DNA of 64,000 nt, taken from the NCBI RefSeq assembly GCF_902459465.1, contig NC_047066.1:8807047-8871046 (forward strand), in the 5' to 3' direction. Positions 56,091-64,000 of this stretch are shown here, piece by piece. The notes under the pieces were generated by a model. The model saw nothing but the letters and a program-made list of their open reading frames with translations, was not told where the DNA came from and made no database searches. This stretch comes from Asterias rubens (lineage: Eukaryota > Echinodermata > Asteroidea > Forcipulatida > Asteriidae). Each line of letters opens with the position of its first letter. Position 1 is the first letter of the stretch. The translations under genes and the position numbers were made by a program.

Positions 56091-59000
56091 ATGGGGTGGT
56101 CACTATTTGAGCCTTGTGACGTTGTTCGTAGAGTACTCCAGTTGACGGTGATACTGGTATGCACCCTCCGATTTGTGCACAGTAAGCTGATAGGTAAGTC
56201 ATTTTTTGCATCAATATCAATATTATTATTATTATCATTTTTTTTTTAATACTGTTTTACTTGTAAGTTCGGGTGAGATGCACCAATTTACACACAGGTA
56301 TTCTTAAAAACATTACGCCCTCCACATTTTCAGTGAAACCATATGCAATGGATACTATTGGTAGTTTCTAAACATAATTGTTAGCATATACGAGCTTACT
56401 TTGTAGTGAGCCATGGAGAGCTGTTGATTTTGTAAAACATTGTCAGAAACGGCTCCCTCTGAAATAACGGGTGCGTTCGTTTAGCTGCCCTGGGTCTTCC
56501 CCGGTGTGTGGCGGTTTTTCTTTCCAGGACGAACGTGGGTAATTTTCTGCACACGTTCGTCCTGGAAAGAAAACACGCCACACGACGGGGTCGACCCAGG
56601 GAAGCTAAACGAACGCACCCAACGTAGTTTTTGAGAAAGAGGTAATTTCTCACTCAAACTAAAAACACTTCAGACACGAAAGCCCTAATGTTTCTAGGCA
56701 TTTTCTCGGCGTGACGTGAAGCACGACATTTTGTGTAAAAGTGTGTTCTTTCTTTCATTAGTTTCACCAATTGAGTCCAATTGTTGACAGATTTGGTTTT
56801 TAGGAATTGTACGAGACTGATCGTTGACACCAAAGGTGTACAATGCTTTTATGCCCCTTCGGTTATGGGGGCTTCAAACAGAAGACAGACCCTCATCCTT
56901 ATCAGAGGTCCGAGCGATGTTTTTGAGTAATTCTCAATGGGTGCATTCGATTAGCTTCCCTGGGAAAAAAATAAAATACGCCACATCGGGGTCGACCCAG
57001 GGAAGCTAATCGAATGCACCCATAGTTTAGATGAAGGTGACGTCATTGATCAAAGTGGCTATTTTGAAAAATGTGCTGTTGTTGGTTTTTTTTCTTGTCA
57101 GTTTTTGTATCAAAGAAATAAGTCGTTAAAGGGAGGGAATTCCTTTGGTAAGTTCTCTCAAAAATGAAGTACGATATAAATTGATTTCGTTGACGCACTG
57201 TGCAGCTGCTGATAATGTCTAACATTTTGATAAACTGTTCCTTTCTAAAAGAAGACGGTTTGGGAGAAAAGGTTTCCAAAGCACTTCAATCTGATAAAAG
57301 TTAATGCTAGCTTAAACAGTAACACGAAGTTTCGAGAAAATTTGCGTCGGAAACTTGTTTTCTCCCCCGGAAACTTATTTACCGTCCGCGCCGCACGTTC
57401 AGTTTGTAAATTAAATAGGCCACATAAATTTGCGTTCATTTCGGCGAAAGTACGGCGCAATTTTGGGATGATATTTGGCTTTGTTAATCAGCGTTTGGTT
57501 GACAATACGGGTTGCTTTTTAATAACAGAGCGTGATTTGCCGAACGGCTGCCGCTGGCCGTGGGGGCTCTTCTGGCCTGACGGCCCCCGGTGACAGTTCT
57601 GTGAGCACACACTGGACATGGACGGCGCACCCGCAGGTGTTCAGTGCGCCTGTGCAGTTGCCGGTACTCGTCAAAGCCTTTCAGCAAGAACGAGGTTTGG
57701 CTCAGTAATGTCTCAGTAATTAACGTGGCTAACGATTTTGATTGACCGTCTTTCTGTGGTATTTTTCATCATACTTTTCTGGTAATTGCGGTTGCGAAAA
57801 TCATAAGCCCTGTCCATATCCTTTTTTTTCATCTGTGTGCTGAGTTTGCCTCAACTGGGTGCCGAGTTTGTATTTGTGCATGTGCCGAGTTTGTATTTTG
57901 TGCATGTGCCGAGTTTGTATTTGTGCATGTGCCGAGTTTATGGGTGCCGAGTTTGTAGGTGCCGAGGAAACTTGATCAAGTCCCGTTCTCTTGCGAGAGG
58001 ACCCAACTAATCATGTCCTCAGTCAAAGGTCAGCTGTTGTGGTCCCACGACACAGACTGGGGGAGTTTTCAGATGATTAGGCAATGGGACTGAACATTAC
58101 TATTACAGAACGGGGGTACGACGAGGTTAGTATGGCAGAAGGATACTCGTTTCCAAACGCGTGTAATTCAAATTCATCCTTCTCACAAACATATTTTTTT
58201 GATATTTTTTTTTGAAATTTTTGTGCCGTATTTTGTATATGTTCTAGTTTGATTTTTATTTCATCGTCTTTTCTCCCGTTGTTGTGTATGTATTTTTGAC
58301 ATGTTTTTTATCCTCACAAATTAAAATCAAATCAAATCAAATCAAATCTAATCTAATCAAACAAATCCTTCATTTAATTATGTGCCCACGGACCTCAACG
58401 AAATCCAATGGTCAGGTGTGGAGTATGGAGGGTGATTTGTTGACGAGTGATGAGCTGGGGAAACAGTTTGGATGCAGAGTTGTGAATACGCGGAGCTTGG
58501 TCAAGGATGTCTTCATAAAATAACATGTTAATGTAGTTTTTCTCTATCTTTAAAGCCCTGGATGTGTCTGGAAAATCAGCAACGCAGAGGAGTACTTATA
58601 GCGGTTACACAGCAGATCAATGCATTGACGGCAACGTAGAAACAGCTTGCGTGTGTAAGGTTCACAGACAGTTTATTGATGTCATGTTAAAGATGCTATG
58701 TCAGATTTTTTGCCCCAAACTTTATTTTTTTTTGAGTGAATGGTCTTTCAAAGAGTACGAGTATCACCCGCTCTAACGAAAACAAGTTTAACTTTTACTT
58801 TTAATGGTCTGGAACCATGACAACAATTTAAAACGTTTCTTATAACAACACATAAGAATTGGGGTCACGTGATATACTGTCGGGATCCGGGCCGACAAAA
58901 ACTAATTTTGAGCACTTTATTGCACTGCTACTAATAATTGGCGGACTTTTTCGAGCAATGGCTCAAAAGAAACTTGTAACTTTGTCGACCCCCATCAAAA

Positions 59001-61840
59001 TACCTATTGAATTTTAAATCAAAATGTTTTGGTCAAATCGGCCAAAAATCTGGCATAGCATCTTTAAAGGACTGGACACTGTAATCACTAAGAATAATTG
59101 TTAGCATAAAAGCTTACTCGGTAACGAGCAATGGAGAGCTGTTGATAGTATAAAACATTGTGAGAAACGGCCCCTTCTGAAGTAACGTAGTTTTCGAGAA
59201 AGAAGTAATTTTCCACTACAATATTATTTGAATTTCATTTCGAGACCTAGATTTTGAGATCCCGAAATTAAACATCTGAGAGCACAAAACTTCGTGTGAT
59301 GACAAGGGCGTTTTTTTCTTCCATTATTATCTCGCAAATTCGACGACCAACTGAGTTCAAATTTTCACAGGTTTCTTATTTTATGCATACATTTATTATG
59401 CTGAGATACACCAATTGAGGAAACCGGTCTTTGTCACTTACCAAAGGTGTCCAGTGTCTTTAAAGGTATGGCCACCATTGGTAATTATTCAAAATTTGTT
59501 ATTTGGTAACGAGCATGCATTGGAGAGCTTTTGAAAAAATAAAACATTGTGAGAAACGATTCCCTCTGAACATAGTTTTTGAGAAAGAGGTAATTTCTCA
59601 CTCAAATAATAAAAGACTTCAGCCGAAGCCATGTATGCATCGGAAAGCACACAAAAGGAATGCAACAAGGGTATTTTTTATTTTCATAATTCTGATCCCA
59701 AATTTGCACAGGTTTGTTATTTTATGCATATGCTGGGATACACCAAGTGAGAATATACTGGCCTTAGACAATATCAAACGTGTGCATGAGAGCCTTTTTA
59801 AAGGATCACCGTGTCTTAAAATATTGTGGCCGTCTCCAGCTTAACCTATTTTCTGTTTCGGTCAGCACTTTACAGATCAAACAAACCGAGGACAACACAA
59901 TAATGAATGTTGCATAAAAGAAAAAAATAAAAAAAATTCGCACGGCAAAAGTGCGACAATTAAAACGAATCGGACAAACGTCAATAGTTTGCCGCAATTG
60001 CCGTCAATTTTCAACACCCAAAAATAAAATGACGACGACACAATTAATATGCCTCGAAATTGCATGGTTTTCCTTATACGTCGTGAAAAAAAAAACCGTC
60101 ATGCAATTTGTCCACAAAATAGCCGACCGTAATTGAGTTTAGAAGTAAAAGGAAAACCACGCAATTTGGGCATCATCGTTATATTCCACTTTTAAAACAT
60201 GATCGTCATGTAAACCATGATCTTTCATAACAAACGGTTTCAAACACTTTGAATAGACAAGCTCGCCCAAATCCAAGGCAACGTATCCCTTTAATAAACT
60301 AACATTAATATAATTTGTTTTTAAATCACCTATTAATACAGTGCGAGCCGACAGGTATCCATGGTGGATGCTAGATTTGGGTGGCGAATACTGGATAGGG
60401 GAGATTACCATCACGACTAGGATCACAGACGGAGGGAAACTCACCTCTGCGATCATCAGGGCCGGCAACAACTCAAATTACAACGAGAACCAACAATGTG
60501 GTTCAACTGTCACATCGGCCCAGGCTGGGGACGGAGCAGTAATAGAGTTCCGGTGTGACCCGCCACTGCTGGCGCGATATATCACCGTGCAGAAACATTA
60601 CTCCGTGCTCTCCGACCAGGCGATCCTGCAATTCGCCGAACTGACCCTTATGGAGTACGTGCCCGGCGAATGCGGTAAGATTCAAAAAGACCACAGAGTC
60701 TGGGTGGTGGCAGGAAGAATTCTATCTCCCCAAATGTAGCCTTTAGTCAAGGCGCTCGCGTCACCCCCAGCTGTCAGTCGCGACCCCAGCTTGTACGAAA
60801 AAAGACCAGCGCGAGCGGCGGAGCATCACGGCTTAGCCGCTCGCGCTGGTTTTTGTTTCGTGCGTGATGTCTGGGAGCCTCCGCCGCGAGCGCCTTGATT
60901 TAAGGCTACATGAAATATGAGTACAAACTGTTTTCTTCTAGCGCCCCCTTTGAATCGTCCTCCTCCATACCATCTTAAGATATTTGAAATAATCGCAAAT
61001 AATTACTATTCGCAAAGATATTTGACTTTTGTGATAACATCCCTTCAGGGCCACCAGATTTATCTTATAATTGTTTATTTATAACCAAACATATTGTGAA
61101 CACCCTTTTCCCGTGAGAAAAATGAAATGGGGACAACATTAACCCTCTAGTCACTGCACCGCCCGAGTTTCTGAAAACCAATTTTTCAAGATTCTTGCAG
61201 TAAACAACTGGAATCGTAGTTCAATTTTTAACAGATAGCTTAATATTTATGCACAATTTGTTACCCTTTCGGTAATGTTTTTATAAAAGTACAAGCTCCC
61301 ATTGGGAACAATAGTCGGCTCTCGAATATTTTTTTTTTGGTACGGATAAAATGGACACAATAGCTTTTCAAGGCTTTTATCTGGCTCAATGCTCATACTA
61401 ATTAAATGCGAAGGCGATAGTTTTCGACAATATCATCATTAATGATGAATAAATACAGTTTCCATTGTGTTTACTAATTGGTATGAGCTAAATTATTTCA
61501 TCGAAGCTAATGACGATGAAATAATTTAGCTCATACCAATTAGTAAACACAAGGGAAACTGTATTTATTCATCATTATATCTTATAACTATATTATTACA
61601 GAAGGTCATCGTGCGGTAGATTCTGGGTTATTTAAAGTTCTCTGCAAGGGATACCTGTTTGTGAGCGACAACCTGGACACCAAGGTGGCGACATCTCTCC
61701 AGGAGTGTGCCATGTTCTGTGTCGGAAATACACGGTGCAGGGCCTTCGACTTTGGATCCCAGAACGGCATCTGCCATCTGCACACTTCAGTTGATGCTGA
61801 GTGTATTCTAAACTCCGAGTTTTTCGCATACAGGCGTTAA
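56091..61840 (+). CDS. Secreted F5/8 type C (fucolectin-like) domain protein with C-terminal PAN/Apple domain
   Basis: Exons: 56091-56193, 58556-58654, 60342-60674 and 61602-61840 (774 nt, 257 aa), all phase 1 introns. Residues 1-31 form a signal peptide (hydrophobic LQLTVILVCTL). Residues about 35-180 form a galactose-binding-like (F5/8C/FTP) fold: VSGKSATQRSTYSG, CIDGNVETAC, PWWMLDLGGEYWIGEITI, RAGNNSN, CG, and RYITVQKH. The vicinal Cys pair and RGDCC-type motif of true fucolectins are replaced by RITDGG, so canonical fucose binding is doubtful. Residues about 185-257 form a PAN/Apple module with six cysteines (VLCKGYLF, ECAMFCVGNTRCRAFDF, GICHLH, AECIL). The family suggests an extracellular carbohydrate- or protein-binding protein. 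An in-frame ATG at 56028 would add 21 residues; 56091 is preferred because it places the signal peptide properly. It is divergent from CENPJ. Confidence 0.85.
56350..56860 (+). mobile_element. MITE-1 copy interrupted by a nested foldback element
   Basis: Family core words (GCCATGGAGAGCTGTTGA, AACGGCTCCCTCTGAAAT, CGTAGTTTTTGAGAAAGA) lie on both sides of the insertion at 56469-56620. The left terminal repeat is decayed. It lies in intron 1 of the F5/8C-PAN gene. Confidence 0.8.
56469..56620. mobile_element. Nested foldback element GGGTGCGTTCG, copy 1
   Basis: It is 152 bp long. GGGTGCGTTCGTTTAGCT and AGCTAAACGAACGCACCC are inverted ends, with further pairing TTTCCAGGACGAACGTG/CACGTTCGTCCTGGAAA. 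It is inserted in a MITE-1 copy with a 3-bp duplication AAC. Confidence 0.9.
56939..57021. mobile_element. Foldback element GGGTGCATTCG, copy 2 (short)
   Basis: It is 83 bp long. GGGTGCATTCGATTAGCTTC and GAAGCTAATCGAATGCACCC are perfect 20-bp inverses. The interior CGACCCAGGGAAGC is shared with copy 1. Flanks suggest a 2-bp AT duplication. Confidence 0.9.
57840..57965. repeat. 23-bp tandem repeat GTGCCGAGTTTGTATTTGTG
   Basis: About four full units (TGCCGAGTTTGTATTTGTGC plus AT) and shorter TGCCGAGTTT relics at the right end, in intron 1 of the F5/8C-PAN gene. Confidence 0.85.
58324..58366. repeat. (AATCA)n microsatellite
   Basis: AATCAAATCAAATCAAATC with drift to TCTAATC, probably a retrotransposon tail. 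Confidence 0.85.
58690..59066 (+). mobile_element. MITE-3 copy 2
   Basis: TTAAAGATGCTATGTCAGAT and TCTGGCATAGCATCTTTAA are terminal inverted repeats, both intact. It is collinear with 25200-25570. It starts 36 bp after the donor of exon 2 of the F5/8C-PAN gene. Confidence 0.9.
59065..59464 (+). mobile_element. MITE-1 copy
   Basis: AAAGGACTGGACACTGTAAT at the left and CAAAGGTGTCCAGTGTCTTT at the right. It abuts MITE-3 on the left and another MITE-1 on the right, making a three-element cluster. Confidence 0.85.
59461..59802 (+). mobile_element. MITE-1 copy, variant subfamily
   Basis: AAAGGTATGGCCACCATTGG at the left and ATCAAACGTGTGCATGAGAG at the right. The interior has the ACTTCAGCCGAAGCC form in place of the hairpin. 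Confidence 0.75.
60734..60911. mobile_element. GC-rich compound foldback element
   Basis: The outer ends ATGTAGCC...GGCTACAT continue as CAAGGCGCTCGCG/CGCGAGCGCCTTG. The inner arms GACCAGCGCGAGCGG and CCGCTCGCGCTGGT form a second hairpin. It sits 60 bp after the donor of exon 3 of the F5/8C-PAN gene. Confidence 0.9.
61441..61576. repeat. Near-perfect 63-bp inverted repeat with 10-bp loop
   Basis: The left arm 61441-61503 and right arm 61514-61576 pair almost completely (CTAATTGGTATGAGCTAAAT with ATTTAGCTCATACCAATTAG), with a small mismatch patch at TTTCCATTG/CAAGGGAAA. It ends 25 bp before the acceptor of exon 4 of the F5/8C-PAN gene. Confidence 0.95.
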
Positions 61841-64000
61841 GCCACTTTGAGGTATAGTGGATACTATACTTGAACACAGGTTTGGGTAAATTTGTCTGTA
61901 AATACCCAAACCAACAGTGTACTTCTGTATTGTCAACCATTATTACCCCAAAATAGCCTTGCTCAAGACAGTTGAAGTATTCACTCCGAAAAAAGACTGC
62001 CGCTGTAAAAGCCCATCCCTATACACTGTGCGTAATGTGTCTACCGGTAACCACATCGCACGACACGACGCACTCCCCCCCCCCCGTATGCTATTCGCAT
62101 GCGTCGGCCGTTAGCTAGCGGCCTCTGCATGCGGATATACGAGTGCGGATGGCTTGTGCACAGTAGTCGTACAGTGGGTGTCGAGCTAGCTATGTGACAG
62201 TGTATACGGTTGGGTGGTGCGGTGCGATTACAGTGATTACACGCTAAGCACAGTGTATACGGGTGGGTTTACAGCGGCGTCTTTTCGGAGTGAATAGTAT
62301 GCGACTGCCTTGAGCAAGGCTAACCTCAAAAGGACCAATGAAGCCATTTTGCGTGTAAAAAAAACAATCATGCTACCGCCGTTGGCTGCCTCAAAGTTTG
62401 CCAGTAAAAAGTGCCTCATAATATTCATGCATGACGTCGCAATTCTAACCCAAATTGAGGCAATCGGCGCACGTCACGCCACCACCAGTACCAGCCACTC
62501 GATCCTAACCTCGTTCCCAGGGGGGAACGACCTCGCCGCGCCATTTTTTTCCAGCATGCCTTGCTGGCTCATAACGTTAGTGACGAGAGGTATCGATAAG
62601 GCGCGCTGCCCATGGTAGCGAGGCTGACTCATTCAATCCTACTGCACCGATGGCTCGTTTTGGGTTTTAGAATGGTGACGTCATGCATGAATATATAAAG
62701 AGGCGTATAAAACAAATATTGAGAGGACAGGGTCCGACTTGCAGGCTACGGCTACAGCTACGGCTATGGCTGCATCGCCACGTCATAGTGCTTTGAAGTA
62801 TAGCACCTCCTTAGCAACAGTATAGTAGCCAGAGCCACAGGCTCTGATTCAACAGTTACTGTTTAAGCTTTGCAAACCACTTGGTTTTAATCTTAAAGAT
62901 CGTATAAAGGGTCAGTATGTGTGGTTTTAACGACGAAATAAGTAGTAGTAGGCCTAACAGAATATTTTCACCCTTTCTAGACCGTAGGCACATGACTTCT
63001 TATGAATAGGGCGCTTTCGCCTAGAGGTCAAAGGCAGGTCATATTGGGCAAGTCTGCGCGCTGCGTGTACAAAACTGCGCATTTTCATTGTTTTGCTCTC
63101 TTAATGTAAAATAGTAAACATTTCACTCTCTTGTCCGAGTGGTGTCAGTTTTGCTCTTTTGAGTGAAAGCCAACACGTGTCACTCTTTTTTGAGGGAAAT
63201 TGGAACAAACTTCACTCTAAATCGAGTTGAAAGTACCTGTTGTGTCTCTAAAGAGTTGTCCGCCATAATGGCTTTTTGCAAGAGTGGTCTTGGGGACAAA
63301 ACGCGCGTTTTTTCTCTCACTCGTTTAAAGACAGCATCATCATTTTACAATTAGCGTAATTGTATGTTTATATTGTTTATGATCAATGTTGTTAGGCTAG
63401 TATTTGGTATCGACTTAGCTTGGGCTGAAATACGACTCCCTCGTTTTTGTACGTATCTTTTTTTTCTCTTGGTGTTTTAAAATAGATTTTAAGCATTTTT
63501 AAAGCAATTTGTAAGCAATGTTTTACTTTTTTGCAAGTATATTTAATCCAACCGTTTTTGTATGGTTGCAAAAACAACCTGCTATTCAAACTGGATGGAT
63601 TCGAACGACATTTTCATTTTGGTAAGTAGTTTGCAAAAAGCTATCAACTCGTCACATTGCCAAGGTCTCATTCTGACAGTGTATATGATAACGAACTTCA
63701 CTCTCAGCTCTCTGCCATACCCATGATAGTAATGGATAATTCATTTTTTATTTCAAGGCTGTAATTTTAGAAGACGTCTACTAAAACATCCATCAGATTA
63801 ATTGCTTTAATAACAGACGGCACTTGGCGTTAATCCTCATGGAGTCTGTATTTGCGTTTGATAATTACTCTGACAATTAATGGCAATACAAACTTTGGTA
63901 AATACAGGACAGCGGCTTTTGATAGTTCCTCAATATATTTTGAGAAACATTTTCTTCCGAGTGCTACGGTTATAGATTACGATATCACTTTGACTCCCAC
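61841..64000. other. Right-edge interval without a recognisable gene
   Basis: It contains a large foldback element (61954-62322), a C-run, and AT-rich sequence. Short open frames near 62310-62618 and 63163-63354 have no recognisable features. TATAAA-like sequences at about 62695 could be a promoter of a gene beyond the edge, but nothing supports that. Confidence 0.4.
61954..62322. mobile_element. Large foldback element with ~80-bp arms
   Basis: TAGCCTTGCTCAAG at the left and CTTGAGCAAGGCTA at the right. Arms continue through TATTCACTCCGAAAA/TTTTCGGAGTGAATA and ATACACTGTGC/GCACAGTGTAT. The GC-rich interior contains several imperfect copies of ATACG(G/A)-type words and a C11 run. Confidence 0.9.

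Noticed and set aside
57342..57593. Open frame of 83 codons with a basic, GC-rich 3' part
   Set aside because: No recognisable domain; it overlaps an equally long antisense frame and lies in intron 1 of the F5/8C-PAN gene.
60341..60739. Reading the F5/8C exon as a stand-alone gene
   Set aside because: It starts at an acceptor, not an ATG, and a GT donor at 60675 joins it in phase to the PAN exon.

Overview
The window looks like metazoan nuclear DNA, most likely from an echinoderm and probably a sea star. Genes are split by GT-AG introns. One gene is an unmistakable animal centriole gene (CENPJ/CPAP). The spaces between genes and the introns are packed with short non-autonomous DNA transposons and tRNA-derived SINEs of a kind I associate with asteroid genomes. 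The taxon is inferred from memory of those repeats; no database was searched.

Layout. (1) Positions 1-5382 (+): the 3' part of a gene for a single-pass membrane protein with a cysteine-rich ectodomain and a tyrosine-rich cytoplasmic tail. (2) 8759-14466 (+): a complete tandem paralogue of it (6 exons, 451 aa) with the same intron phases and ITAM-like tyrosine pairs in its tail. (3) 17310-22164 (+): a 3-exon class A GPCR (650 aa) with a ~300-residue tail and no DRY motif. (4) 28725-52571 (-): a complete 20-exon CENPJ/CPAP/SAS-4 gene (1,433 aa), with a likely untranslated first exon near 54.5 kb. (5) 56091-61840 (+): a 4-exon secreted protein (257 aa) with a signal peptide, an F5/8-type-C/fucolectin-like domain and a C-terminal PAN/Apple domain. 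All five models were assembled by hand from splice sites and reading-frame phase. Each joined coding length is a multiple of three and ends at a stop codon.

Between and inside the genes there are about 21 listed copies of one ~370-bp MITE family, several further inverted-repeat families (some nested, some with target-site duplications), SINE and LINE remnants, and several tandem arrays. The largest array is about 28 copies of a 35-bp unit in the last intron of CENPJ. A 10-unit array starts exactly at the splice donor of GPCR exon 1 and copies the donor sequence along the intron.

The genes do not form an operon-like unit. The most notable biology is the tandem receptor pair, which I do not recognise as a described family. 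It has the architecture of phospho-tyrosine signalling receptors (short Cys-rich ectodomain, one TM helix, multi-YxxL tail). CENPJ and the F5/8C-PAN gene are transcribed divergently from a shared ~1.5-3.5 kb region. Beyond these five genes I found no convincing protein-coding or structural RNA gene.
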